Assembly: GCF_039521925.1 (NCBI RefSeq)
Contig: NZ_BAAACY010000022.1
Location: 1 to 64,000 of the forward strand
Length of the DNA: 64,000 nt
Reading direction: 5' to 3'
From: Virgibacillus salarius
GTDB lineage: Bacteria > Bacillota > Bacilli > Bacillales > Amphibacillaceae
Shown: in pieces, positions 17,272 to 26,187 of the stretch
Numbering within the stretch: the stretch's first letter is position 1
Layout: every line of letters starts with the position of its first letter
Position numbers and translations under genes: made by a program
The notes under the pieces: generated by a model
Seen by the model: the letters and a program-made list of their open reading frames with translations, nothing else
Told to the model about the DNA's origin: nothing
Databases searched by the model: none

Positions 17272-18028
17272 ACGGATTATTCCTTGCCTTGATGTAGCTG
17301 GAGGGCGCGTGGTAAAAGGGAAAAAATTTAAAAACATCCAGGACGTAGCTGACCCAGTAAAATTAGCTAAACGATACAATCAAGCTGGTGCTGACGAACT
17401 TGTATTTTATGACATCACAGCGTCTAATGAAGGAAGAGACATATTTCTTGATGTTGTTGAGTCTGTGGCTGCGGAAATTGCTATTCCCTTTACCGTTGGA
17501 GGAGGAATTAGAACTCTCGAGGATATACATCGTGTCTTACGAGCAGGTGCTGACAAAGTTTCTCTAAATAGCGCAGCCATCACAAATCCAAGTTTAATTA
17601 AGGAGTCTGCATTAAAGTTTGGATCACAATGTATCGTATTATCGATTGATGCAAAACAGACGGAACAGTATAAATGGGATGTCTATCTGAACGGAGGACG
17701 AAAACATGCAAAGCTAGATGCAGTAGAATGGGCAAAACAAGGAGAAGCATTAGGTGCAGGAGAGATCGTGATCAATGCTATTCATACAGATGGTGAACAA
17801 TTAGGCTATGACCTTAACCTGATACATTTAATCGCTTCTTCTGTCAGTATTCCAATTGTAGCAAGTGGAGGTGCAGGGAGTATTAACGATTTTTTGGAAG
17901 TTTTAAAACCTGGTCTTGCAGATGCAGCATTAGCAGCATCCGTTTTCCATTATAATGATATACCGATCCCACAATTAAAGAAGCATTTATACAACAAGGG
18001 TATAGAAATTAGGAGTGAGCGTATATGA
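17261..18028 (+). CDS. hisF: imidazole glycerol phosphate synthase subunit, cyclase
   Basis: TIM-barrel cyclase partner of HisH, producing imidazole glycerol phosphate and AICAR. 255 residues. Catalytic Asp in IPCLDVAGGRVVKGKKF and in LSIDAK; phosphate loops VGGGIRTLED and VASGGAGS. TTGGAGG upstream of the ATG; overlaps hisI by four bases. Confidence 0.96.
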   Translation: MLAKRIIPCLDVAGGRVVKGKKFKNIQDVADPVKLAKRYNQAGADELVFYDITASNEGRDIFLDVVESVAAEIAIPFTVGGGIRTLEDIHRVLRAGADKVSLNSAAITNPSLIKESALKFGSQCIVLSIDAKQTEQYKWDVYLNGGRKHAKLDAVEWAKQGEALGAGEIVINAIHTDGEQLGYDLNLIHLIASSVSIPIVASGGAGSINDFLEVLKPGLADAALAASVFHYNDIPIPQLKKHLYNKGIEIRSERI

Positions 18029-18666
18029 ACATAGAAATGGACGCTATAACATTTGGTACCGATGGATTACTGCCAGTAATCGTTCAGGATGCAACGAATG
18101 GAAAAATATTAACATTAGCTTATATGAATAAGGAGGCATTTTCCAAAACAGTCGAAACAAAGGAAGCTTGGTTTTTTAGTAGAAAGCGGCAGACACTATG
18201 GAACAAGGGGGAAACTTCTGGAAATAAACAAGCTGTCCATGCGATTTTCTTAGATTGTGATCAAGATGCGCTATTATTACAGGTAAGACCGCTTGGTCCA
18301 GCCTGCCACAAAGGCAAGCATACTTGCTTTCATCATGAGCTGTATCAGGAGTCTATTCCCCCTTATCAAGTTCTTGAACAGCTTAAGAAGCAAATAACCA
18401 AACGTAAACATTCTCCTGTTGTAGGTTCCTATACTGCCTATCTGTTTCGAGAAGGGCTTGATAAGGTATTAAAAAAAATTGGAGAGGAAGCTAGTGAGGT
18501 CATTATTGGAGCTAAAAATAAGAATAAACAGGAGGTAACCTGGGAAATAGCTGATTTAACTTACCATACGCTCGTATTGATGGAGCTACTTGATGTCTCC
18601 TTCCATGATATAACGAATGAGCTACAACAAAGACATAATCAGGAAAAGGACGTACGAAATGAATAG
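18025..18666 (+). CDS. hisI: bifunctional phosphoribosyl-AMP cyclohydrolase / phosphoribosyl-ATP pyrophosphatase
   Basis: HisIE fusion of 213 residues carrying steps two and three of the pathway. The N-terminal cyclohydrolase domain has AWFFSRKRQTLWNKGETSGN, DCDQDALLLQV and the Cys/His cluster ACHKGKHTCFHH; the C-terminal pyrophosphatase domain has VGSYTAYLFREGLDKVLKKI and GEEASEVIIGAKN. Its end overlaps hisC by eight bases. Confidence 0.95.
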   Translation: MNIEMDAITFGTDGLLPVIVQDATNGKILTLAYMNKEAFSKTVETKEAWFFSRKRQTLWNKGETSGNKQAVHAIFLDCDQDALLLQVRPLGPACHKGKHTCFHHELYQESIPPYQVLEQLKKQITKRKHSPVVGSYTAYLFREGLDKVLKKIGEEASEVIIGAKNKNKQEVTWEIADLTYHTLVLMELLDVSFHDITNELQQRHNQEKDVRNE

Positions 18667-19753
18667 ATTTTGGAGTGACGCAGTTAAACGGAGCACGCCC
18701 TATGTTCCCGGTGAACAGCTAAATGACCCTACCATTATAAAATTAAATACAAATGAGAATCCATATCCTCCCTCACCAAAAGTAAAGGAAGCTATTTACA
18801 GAGCATTAGAGAACAAGTTAAATCATTATCCTACACCAACAGCAGAGAATTTAAGAGAGAAAATTGCCAACTTCTATCATCTAAATAAAGAGAATGTTTT
18901 CATAGGAAATGGGTCTGATGAAGTGCTTGCTTTTTCGTTCATGGCATTTTTTCTGCCCGAAAAAAAAATCCGTTTCCCAGCAATTTCATATAGTTTTTAC
19001 CCTGTTTATTGCAATCTTTTTCACATACCGTATCAAGAAGTATCCTTAAACAAGAACTTCACACTAAATCAAGTTGATTTTTTTGATTCGGATGGTGGTG
19101 TTATTTTACCAAACCCTAATGCACCTACGAGTATTCTAGCAGAACTTGACGTTATAAAAGCTATTGTAGAAAATAATCCTAATCGGGTTGTCATTATAGA
19201 TGAAGCATACATTGACTTTGCTGCGGCTTCAGCAGTTTCACTCATTGACCAATATGAAAATCTCCTCGTCATACAAACGATGTCAAAATCTCGTTCGCTT
19301 GCTGGCTTAAGAGTAGGCTTTGCTATTGGCAATCCAGAACTAATTGAAGCACTCCAGCGAATCAAGAATTCGTTTAACTCCTACACCATTGATCGATTAG
19401 CACTTGCAGGAGCTGAGGCTGCTATTGAAGATACTACCTATTTTAAAGAAACAACAAATTCTATTATTCACACACGCAACTGGATGACGGCAGAGTTAAA
19501 AAAACGTGGATTTAAGGTATTGCCATCAGCAACAAACTTTTTGTTTGCTACACATCCTAGCTATGCAGCACGATCCCTTTATCAACAGCTAAAAATAGAA
19601 GGTATTCTTGTTAGACATTTTAATAAAGACGAAATTACACAATATTTAAGGATTTCAATAGGTACGGATCAAATGATGGAGCAATTCTTAGAAAAATTGG
19701 ATACCCTTATTGCAGAAAAACGTCCTCTGCTAAGCAGACATACGAGCTTGTAA
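18659..19753 (+). CDS. hisC: histidinol-phosphate aminotransferase
   Basis: PLP-dependent class II aminotransferase of 364 residues, converting imidazole-acetol phosphate and glutamate to histidinol phosphate. IKLNTNENPYPPSP near the start, NPNAPTS, the IIDEAYIDFA Asp/Tyr pair and the PLP lysine in TMSKSRSLAGLRVGFAIG. ATG 18659 follows AAAAGGA by eight bases. Placing hisC at the operon end gives a self-contained his locus. Confidence 0.95.
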   Translation: MNRFWSDAVKRSTPYVPGEQLNDPTIIKLNTNENPYPPSPKVKEAIYRALENKLNHYPTPTAENLREKIANFYHLNKENVFIGNGSDEVLAFSFMAFFLPEKKIRFPAISYSFYPVYCNLFHIPYQEVSLNKNFTLNQVDFFDSDGGVILPNPNAPTSILAELDVIKAIVENNPNRVVIIDEAYIDFAAASAVSLIDQYENLLVIQTMSKSRSLAGLRVGFAIGNPELIEALQRIKNSFNSYTIDRLALAGAEAAIEDTTYFKETTNSIIHTRNWMTAELKKRGFKVLPSATNFLFATHPSYAARSLYQQLKIEGILVRHFNKDEITQYLRISIGTDQMMEQFLEKLDTLIAEKRPLLSRHTSL

Positions 19754-19773
19754 ACATAGGAAATAGTATCGAC

Positions 19774-19940
19774 ATAAAGTGAAACTTCCTTCCGTGGGGA
19801 GTTTGTTTATCCCACGGATGGTTAGTACCACAAGGGTATGACCTAAAGGCCTCTGAACCAATCGGACATTTACTGATAGTTTATACCCATTTACCAATAC
19901 CTTGATGTGAAGTCTTACTGCCAGTTATATGCGGGATAAA
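19774..19940 (+). repeat. R1 repeat, full-length class
   Basis: ATAAAGTGAAAC to GCGGGATAAA. Here the first hairpin reads TCCGTGGG with CCCACGGA instead of TCAGTGGG/CCCACTGA, a paired A-T to C-G change. The left half of the second inverted repeat is degraded (ACTGATAGT). Confidence 0.88.
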
Positions 19941-19962
19941 GTGAAATCGACGTCAAAAGAAA

Positions 19963-20006
19963 AAAGCATCCGATATTTAGACAGCTTCTAAATGATCGGG
20001 TGCTTT
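19963..20006. terminator. bidirectional terminator between hisC and the SurA-N lipoprotein gene
   Basis: AAAGCATCCGATATTTAG pairs with CTAAATGATCGGGTGCTTT (one bulge), flanked by A- and T-runs on the two sides. It can end both convergent transcripts. Confidence 0.85.
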
Positions 20007-20021
20007 CATACTAAGCGTTGC

Positions 20022-20747
20022 TTAGATTAATGTTTCAACCTTTGCATCCTTTTTTAATTTATCAACTTTTTTCTGAAGTTGTTCATTCGTTTTTTGTTGT
20101 TTAATTTGATTTTTGATTTGGTCTTTCAAATCCTTTAATTTACCAATCTCTTCATTTTGCTCTTTCAACTGATTGTAGTATTCTTCAACCTCTTTATCCG
20201 TTACTTTGATCTCCAACTGTGAATCAATATACTTGGTAGTAATTAAATCATCTTCTAACTGCCGTTTAAATTGATCTTCCGTAAGATTAAATTGTTCAAG
20301 AACTGCAGTTAACTGGTCACCATTCTCTTCTTTTAACGAATCAAATTCGGATTGAACCTCTTTATCTGAAACCTTAATACCCTTGCTTGCAGCATCCTGT
20401 CTAATTAAGTGCTGCTCAACCAAAACGTTTATGGTTTGTTCCTTTAGTTTATCTAGATCGCTCACATCCTGTCCATATTGCGCCATTTGGGTTTTTAATT
20501 GTGTATAGATCGGGTTGTAGCGTTCACCTTTTATTTCATCACCGTTGACAGAAGCTACAGCTGTTCCTTCTTCTACCTTCTCTTTATCGGTCACTTTTAC
20601 TTGCTGCTCCTGACCCTCTTTTGATGTATTACCTTCTTCCTGCGTTTGCTCATCTTTCTTTTTATCACCTTCAGCATTGTCATCTCCACATGCTGCCAAT
20701 ACGATTGCTAAGGTTAGTGCTAATCCTAGCATGATAATTTTTTTCAT
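20022..20747 (-). CDS. SurA N-terminal domain lipoprotein
   Basis: Lipoprotein of 241 residues: signal ending LAIVLAAC with Cys20, an acidic/Gln-rich linker, then a SurA_N-like helical chaperone domain (GDEIKGERYNPIYTQLKTQMAQYG ... VLVEQHLIRQDAASKGIKVSDKEV). A C-terminal charged coiled region follows. It lacks the parvulin isomerase domain of PrsA, so a chaperone-like rather than isomerase role on the outer face of the membrane is inferred. Confidence 0.83.
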   Translation of the reverse strand: MKKIIMLGLALTLAIVLAACGDDNAEGDKKKDEQTQEEGNTSKEGQEQQVKVTDKEKVEEGTAVASVNGDEIKGERYNPIYTQLKTQMAQYGQDVSDLDKLKEQTINVLVEQHLIRQDAASKGIKVSDKEVQSEFDSLKEENGDQLTAVLEQFNLTEDQFKRQLEDDLITTKYIDSQLEIKVTDKEVEEYYNQLKEQNEEIGKLKDLKDQIKNQIKQQKTNEQLQKKVDKLKKDAKVETLI

Positions 20748-21199
20748 TCGTTAGACCCCTCATTTCTTAATGAATGTCCTTTCATTCAAACATATTTAGG
20801 ACAACCTTTTCAAGTGCCAAATGTGCCGTTTACTGCAAAAACATGAGAATAGCAAGGGATGAAAGCCCTATTTACAATTGTATAACAATAAACAGCACTT
20901 TCCCTAAATTATGCCACATTCGACACGATTTATGTGTGAGTGATTGATTGAGATTCCCAAGACTAAAGTCGCAAGCCCTACACCTGCCATTGTGACCGAT
21001 GGAATTCATGAATGATTAGCGATCTCAGTCCACACCTCCTAGTACTCGCTGCCTTTCAGCTAACTCACTCTGGATAGGCGAAGGCAACGTCTTCATGTTT
21101 AGGCAGGCTACCATCTTCAAACGAGTCCATTTTCGTTACAAAATATTCAACACAACTATAGCAAATTAATGAAGTAAATAGTTAATATAAAAGAAATTA
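20748..21199. other. intergenic region without a supported gene
   Basis: About 450 bases. The stretch 20930-21130 is less AT-rich than its surroundings and reads like a decayed or structured unit. The only frame of note is a 21-codon one on the minus strand near 21131. No promoter or terminator could be assigned with confidence. Confidence 0.45.
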
Positions 21200-21408
21200 A
21201 ATAGAGGCTGGTACAAAACACAACTTCTTTACTCAAAATACGAATAATCAAGTTATCAATAGGAGTATCGCCGCACCGTAAAAATATACGCTCTTTCCGC
21301 AGGCACGGCCTCAGCTAACTTGGTAAAGAAAAACACGTTACCACGTGGATCTTCGGACGCATGGTTCCCGCCGGAGTCTCACTTATTTCAGGTGCTAAAT
21401 GAAAGATT

Positions 21409-21852
21409 CTAACCAAAAGACGAACGATAGTTATTTTCTCGTGTTCTCTTTTTTGCTTCCTGCTTCTTCTGTTTAATGGGTTTTTTAGACATAGAAGGAC
21501 GCCCCTTTTGTTTTAATTCCAGGCCTTCCTTACCTTGTTTGCGAAATTTTTTCATCCAGAGTTTAACAATGGACGAAGTGCTCAACTTAAATTGAACAGC
21601 AGTTTCTGTATAAGAAGCACCTGTCTCTAGCATAAATTGTATCGCATCTAATTTAAATTGAACAGAATACTCCTTCTTTGTATTTCTTCGTTTTAGTCCC
21701 GCCATACCGTGACGCTCATAGTTTTTCACCCATTCATATATTGGTGTAGAGCTACTCATATGATATTTTTTGGCTAAGGAACGATATGAAAGATTTCCAT
21801 CTATATACTCGGTGACAACCTTCCCTTTAAATTCTTCACTATATTTAGCCAC
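21409..21852 (-). pseudogene. IS3-family transposase OrfA, truncated
   Basis: A 147-codon frame from GTG 21852 with two helix-turn-helix repeats of the IS3 OrfA type: YSEEFKGKVVTEYIDGNLSY..LAKKYHMSSS..YEWVKNYERHG and YSVQFKLDAIQFMLETGASYTETAVQFKLSTSS..LWMKKFRKQG. No OrfB integrase follows. The last residues (NNYRSSFG) are encoded by the flanking R4 repeat, showing that the element was cut at about 21431. Confidence 0.85.
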
Positions 21853-21858
21853 AAAAAC

Positions 21859-21905
21859 ACCCCCTGAAATTAGATTTTTTACTCTAACTTCAGGGGGTCG
21901 GTACC
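21859..21905 (-). mobile_element. left terminal region of the IS3-family remnant
   Basis: ACCCCCTGAA.TTAGA pairs with TCTAA.TTCAGGGGGT (21859-21898), forming a hairpin immediately upstream of OrfA, with GGTACC at the outer edge. This is the usual look of an IS3-family left end; the right end is absent. Confidence 0.75.
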
Positions 21906-21981
21906 TTATCGTTCGTCTTTTATTGTTTCTTCATTCTTTTGTCTCTGTCTCTACCAATTTACTAAGACATGCTTTTTGTAA

Positions 21982-22950
21982 TTATTTTTCTAAGCTTGCT
22001 TGAATTTCATCAACCATACCCTGAACAGATACAAGTCCGCCACCAGATAAGTACCAGAATTCAGGATCAAGGTACACGATATTATCATTTTCATAAGCTT
22101 TCGTGCCTTGAACTAGTTCGTTCTCCACAATTTGCTTTGCAGAAGATTCTTCTCCAATTGCTGCACTACGATCAATAACATAAAGTAAATCAGGATTCTT
22201 TTCAACTACATATTCAAATGAAACATTTTGACCATGAGTAGATGCTTCGATATCTTTATCTACTGCAGGCACATTAAACACATCGTGAATAATACCAAAA
22301 CGTGAACTAGGACCATATGCGCTAATCTTATCATCATTTGCTAGAATGATTAATGCATTCTCATCAGCTTGTTTTGCTTTTTCTTGTATTCCTGCAATCG
22401 ATTCATCGATTGTTGCTAGTTCTTCTTCTACTTCAGACTGTTTATCAAAAATCTTACCAAGTGTACTCATGTTTTCTTTAAATGATTCCATGTAACGAGT
22501 AGTATCAACACCTAAGTAAACAGTAGGAGCTAATTCTGATAGCTGATCATATACAGATGACTGACGCCCTGAGATAAAGATGACATCCGGATCAATTTCA
22601 GCAATTTTCTCAAAATCTGGTTCCTTTAAGCTTCCGATATTTTCATATTCTTCCCCTTCATATTTTTCTAAATACGATGGGATATTACCTTTGGCAACAC
22701 CCGCTACTTCTACTCCTAATTTATCTAATGAATCAAGTACACCATAATCAAAAACAACTACTTTTTCAGGATTCTGCGGTACTTCTGTATCGCCAAGTTC
22801 TTGCGTTATCTTTATATTTTCTGTTTCAGCAGTTTCCTTTTCCTTACTTCCGCTATTCCCTTCATCACTACTTTTTTCTTCATCTGAACCACAAGCAGCC
22901 AATGCGAAGACCATTATGCTCATGAATAGTAACAATAGTAATTTCTTCAT
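21982..22950 (-). CDS. yclQ: iron-siderophore ABC transporter binding lipoprotein (YclQ-like)
   Basis: Periplasmic-binding-like lipoprotein of 322 residues. Signal ends FALAAC (Cys20 from the second Met), then an acidic linker and a class III siderophore-binding fold (VVVFDYGVLDSLDKLGVEVAGV ... IAEIDPDVIFISGRQS ... YVVEKNPDLLYVIDR). Gene order with the three upstream genes reproduces yclNOPQ of B. subtilis, where YclQ binds petrobactin. The second of two adjacent ATGs is preferred, six bases after GGGGAG. A 288-base gap with a hairpin separates it from yclP. Confidence 0.88.
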   Translation of the reverse strand: MKKLLLLLFMSIMVFALAACGSDEEKSSDEGNSGSKEKETAETENIKITQELGDTEVPQNPEKVVVFDYGVLDSLDKLGVEVAGVAKGNIPSYLEKYEGEEYENIGSLKEPDFEKIAEIDPDVIFISGRQSSVYDQLSELAPTVYLGVDTTRYMESFKENMSTLGKIFDKQSEVEEELATIDESIAGIQEKAKQADENALIILANDDKISAYGPSSRFGIIHDVFNVPAVDKDIEASTHGQNVSFEYVVEKNPDLLYVIDRSAAIGEESSAKQIVENELVQGTKAYENDNIVYLDPEFWYLSGGGLVSVQGMVDEIQASLEK

Positions 22951-23150
22951 CATAAACTCCCCAATCTTTTTAATTTAATATTTTTTATATTAACCATACC
23001 GCTTCTTACCATTCAAAGTAGATTTCCAGTGTCATTTTTGCCCAATCTCTTTTGTACCGGGCTCGTTATATGAAAGCATTCCAAGAGCTTTTTTTCTTAA
23101 ACCTATTTACCTGTGCCAAAACATACGATAAAATTAAAATTGTCAGCATT

Positions 23151-23192
23151 CCTTCATCATGACCTTAGTTTTCGCTAACATCATGATGGGGG
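23151..23192. other. hairpin in the yclP-yclQ gap
   Basis: CCTTCATCATGA pairs with TCATGATGGGGG, with G-U pairs. T-run follows only on the plus strand, so for the minus-strand ycl transcript it is more likely a stabilising or processing element than a terminator. Confidence 0.5.
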
Positions 23193-23241
23193 GATTTTTT
23201 ATATTGGAATCACTTCAAATGGTATTAAGCCATGTAGATGA

Positions 23242-23997
23242 TTAAAAATAAACACATATACGTTTATCATCAATGTCTTGAATATCAATGTCCATATCAT
23301 AAATATCTTTTAGGACACATTTATCAATGACATCACAAGCCTTACCTTGTTTTACTACCTTTCCATCCTTCAAAGCCACAATATTATCTGAGTAGCATGA
23401 CGCAAAATTAATATCATGAATAACAATTAATATTGTTTTCCCAAGCTCATCTACTAAATTTCTTAGTGTCTTCATGATTTGAACGGAATGGCGCATATCC
23501 AGATTATTTAATGGCTCATCCAAAAGAATGTACTCTGTATCCTGTGCAATTACCATGGCAATATGTGCACGTTGACGTTGACCACCACTTAGTTCATCTA
23601 AAAACTTATCCTGCATCTCACGAAGCTCCATATAATCAATGGCTTCATCCACTTTTTCCCAATCATAGCTATTGAGCTTACCTTGAGAGTAAGGAAATCG
23701 TCCAAATGATACGAGCTCCCGAACTGTTAGTTTTAAGTTGATCGAATTAGATTGTTTTAGTATCGATATCTTCTTAGCCAGCTCATTGTTTTTAGTTTCC
23801 ATAATGTCTTTGCCATCAATGGATATATTTCCATTATCTTTTGCGATAAGACGACTAACCATAGAGATCAACGTACTTTTCCCAGCACCATTCGGTCCGA
23901 TGAAAGAAGTAATGGTCCCTTTTTCAATGTTTAAAGAAACATCTTCAATCACTTTCTTCTGGTTATACGACTTAAATACATTTTTTATGTCTACCAT
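23242..23997 (-). CDS. yclP: iron-siderophore ABC transporter ATP-binding protein (YclP-like)
   Basis: Cytoplasmic FepC-type ATPase of 251 residues. Walker A GPNGAGKST, Q-loop ILKQSNSI, signature LSGGQRQRAH, Walker B YILLDEPLNNLD and switch His in VIHDINFA. AAAGGAG lies eight bases before the ATG. It overlaps the preceding permease gene by seven bases, so stoichiometric synthesis with YclNO is likely. Confidence 0.9.
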   Translation of the reverse strand: MVDIKNVFKSYNQKKVIEDVSLNIEKGTITSFIGPNGAGKSTLISMVSRLIAKDNGNISIDGKDIMETKNNELAKKISILKQSNSINLKLTVRELVSFGRFPYSQGKLNSYDWEKVDEAIDYMELREMQDKFLDELSGGQRQRAHIAMVIAQDTEYILLDEPLNNLDMRHSVQIMKTLRNLVDELGKTILIVIHDINFASCYSDNIVALKDGKVVKQGKACDVIDKCVLKDIYDMDIDIQDIDDKRICVYF

Positions 23998-24941
23998 GAT
24001 TTATTCTCCTTTAACAAAAGATATATAAAGTAAATACCACCAATAAAGTTAATGATGACACTAATAGTTGTTTGGAAAGTAAATACTTTCTCCACAATAA
24101 ATTGACCACCTAGTAATGCGATAATGCTAATTAGCATCGAACCAATAAGAATGTAAAAATGACGGAACGTTTTTAAAAACTCATAAGCTAAGTTTACGAC
24201 GAGCAACCCAAGAAACGTCATGGGTCCAACTAGTGCTGTTGCCATGGAAATAAATATGGCAACAATGATTAGTAAATGTTTAACAACACGATTATAGGGC
24301 ACACCTAAATTAATTGCATTATCCTTCCCTAACCCCAATACATCTAAATATTTATAATACCGCATTAAATAAATAATAAGCAGTACAAATATCACAATGG
24401 AGATATAAACAAGATTGGTATTTACGTTGTTAATACTTGCAAACATACGATCCTGTGCTACCATAAATTCATTTGGATCGATCAGAACTTGCATAAAGGA
24501 AGTGATACTGCTAAAGAACGTTCCCAATATCATACCAACGAGCAAGAGAAAATAGATATTGTTGCTTTCTCCTTTAAAAAGTACTTGGTAGAGTAATAAA
24601 GAGAAAACAACCATTCCTCCAATTGACACGAGGTAGTTAACATTACTATTCATCATTATTAATGAATTGGAACCTATGGTAAAAATAATTAACGTTTGGA
24701 TAAGTAAGTACAGTGAATCCAGTCCTAATACACTTGGTGTCAAGATGCGATTATTTGTTATGGTCATAAAGATGGTTGTTGCAAAAGCAATTGCACCACC
24801 TGTAAGTAATATAGCAACTACTTTCATAATTCGCCTTGGTAGGATATAGCCAATATTTCCACTTAGATCATAAAAGATATAGAGCATTGTTAATAAAACA
24901 GCAATTATGGCTAGTACGAGTGTTTTCTTTTTATATCCCAT
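23991..24941 (-). CDS. yclO: iron-siderophore ABC transporter permease (YclO-like)
   Basis: FecCD-type permease of about 316 residues with many membrane segments; conserved coupling-region LGVPYNRV and GPMTFLGLLVVNLAYEF. ATG 24939-24941 is preceded by AGGAG; an upstream in-frame start has no site. It overlaps the end of yclN by 11 bases. Confidence 0.88.
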   Translation of the reverse strand: MGYKKKTLVLAIIAVLLTMLYIFYDLSGNIGYILPRRIMKVVAILLTGGAIAFATTIFMTITNNRILTPSVLGLDSLYLLIQTLIIFTIGSNSLIMMNSNVNYLVSIGGMVVFSLLLYQVLFKGESNNIYFLLLVGMILGTFFSSITSFMQVLIDPNEFMVAQDRMFASINNVNTNLVYISIVIFVLLIIYLMRYYKYLDVLGLGKDNAINLGVPYNRVVKHLLIIVAIFISMATALVGPMTFLGLLVVNLAYEFLKTFRHFYILIGSMLISIIALLGGQFIVEKVFTFQTTISVIINFIGGIYFIYLLLKENKSW

Positions 24942-25884
24942 ATTTTTTTCTCCTAAACAGCAGATAGATAAATAACCCACTACCTATCACGCCAACGGTT
25001 AAGCTAATTGGTATTTCATATGGATATATAATTACTCTGCCAATAATATCACATATAAGAACGAATAAAGCCCCTAATAATGCTGTATGTACCAAGCTCT
25101 TCTTTAAATGATCACCTTGATAGATGGTTACGATATTCGGAATAATCAAACCAAGGAATGGAATCACACCTACCGCCAAGACTACGGATGCAGTAACTAA
25201 GGCTACTATAATTAGACCTAAATTAACTACTTGTCGATAATTTAAACCCAAGTTTTTGGAGAAGTCCTCACCCATTCCAGCAATGGTAAATTTATTGGCA
25301 TAAAAAAAAGCCAATAGCAGGATCGGAATGCTAACATACATTAACTCGTAGTTTCCACTCATAATCATAGAAAAATCGCCCTGCATCCATGACGATATAT
25401 TTTGAATTAAATCATACTTGTATGCGATGAAAGTGGACATGGAGCTAATGATATTTCCAAACATCAGTCCAATAAGCGGAATGAATATGGCATCTTTAAA
25501 TTTTATCTTTTCCAGTATCTTCATAAATGCAAATGTACCTAAAAGCGCAAATGCGAATGATACAAGCATTTTTTGAAATGGATTGGCAGCTGTAAATACA
25601 ACCATGGAAACGAGGATACCAAGCCTTGCTGCATCTAATGTACCAGCAGTTGTAGGTGAAACAAATTTGTTTCTACTTAACTGTTGCATAATTAGTCCGC
25701 ATATGCTCATGCTCATTCCAGCTATTAATATACTAATAAGTCTTGGAACTCTTGATACCATTAATACTTTTGCCTGATCCTCTGATAATCCAAATATATC
25801 TAATGGAGATATATCAGAAACACCAATAAATAAAGATACAAAGGAAAGTAGTATAAGTGCTAGTACTAAGTAACGTATTTTCAT
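24931..25884 (-). CDS. yclN: iron-siderophore ABC transporter permease (YclN-like)
   Basis: First gene of the iron-uptake operon; FecCD-type permease, 317 residues. RVPRLISILIAGMSMSICGLIMQQLSRNKFVSPTTAGTLDAARLGI is the typical N-terminal region of siderophore permeases, and GVIPFLGLIIPNIV the coupling helix. A Fur-type operator lies 67 bases upstream of its start. Confidence 0.88.
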   Translation of the reverse strand: MKIRYLVLALILLSFVSLFIGVSDISPLDIFGLSEDQAKVLMVSRVPRLISILIAGMSMSICGLIMQQLSRNKFVSPTTAGTLDAARLGILVSMVVFTAANPFQKMLVSFAFALLGTFAFMKILEKIKFKDAIFIPLIGLMFGNIISSMSTFIAYKYDLIQNISSWMQGDFSMIMSGNYELMYVSIPILLLAFFYANKFTIAGMGEDFSKNLGLNYRQVVNLGLIIVALVTASVVLAVGVIPFLGLIIPNIVTIYQGDHLKKSLVHTALLGALFVLICDIIGRVIIYPYEIPISLTVGVIGSGLFIYLLFRRKKYGI

Positions 25885-25950
25885 AGACTGACCTTCTCTT
25901 CCAACTTTCCTATATTAATAATTATTCTTACTTTTGAATTGTTCTAATTA

Positions 25951-25969
25951 ATAATGATATTCATTATCA
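25951..25969. promoter_or_regulatory. Fur box upstream of yclNOPQ
   Basis: ATAATGATATTCATTATCA is a near-perfect inverted repeat matching the Bacillus Fur consensus. Its position ahead of an iron-siderophore importer indicates iron repression. The remaining gap to 26141 is AT-rich, without another gene. Confidence 0.88.
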
Positions 25970-26141
25970 ATTAGATTCTTCTATAAGTATAACAGATTTC
26001 CCCTTCACGTCAATAAAAAAAGGCTTTCGTTTATATTTTATTCACAAATAAGCCAAAAGAATGAAGCGCTTTCTTATATATGTGGGAAAGTACATTTTTT
26101 ATTTAAAAATCTTCGCGTGCTATAGTATGGAGAATGTGATA

Positions 26142-26178
26142 AAAGGATTATTAAGAAGGAACTTCTCAATAATCCTTT
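26142..26178 (-). terminator. terminator downstream of the DsbA-like gene
   Basis: AAAGGATTATT pairs with AATAATCCTTT around an AGAAGG..CTTCT inner stem, ending in a T-run on the minus strand. Confidence 0.8.
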
Positions 26179-26187
26179 GAGAACGGC

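Larger units (their letters stand above)
21200..21957 (+). repeat. R4 repeat interrupted by an IS3-family remnant
   Basis: Left part 21200-21431 starts AGAGGCTGGTACAAAAC and matches 8998-9207; right part 21907-21957 matches 9224-9276 and ends TTTTGTCTCTGTCTCT. Between GACGAACGATA and TATCGTTCGTC, where the other copy has a short hairpin loop, lie about 475 bases of IS-derived DNA. Confidence 0.8.
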
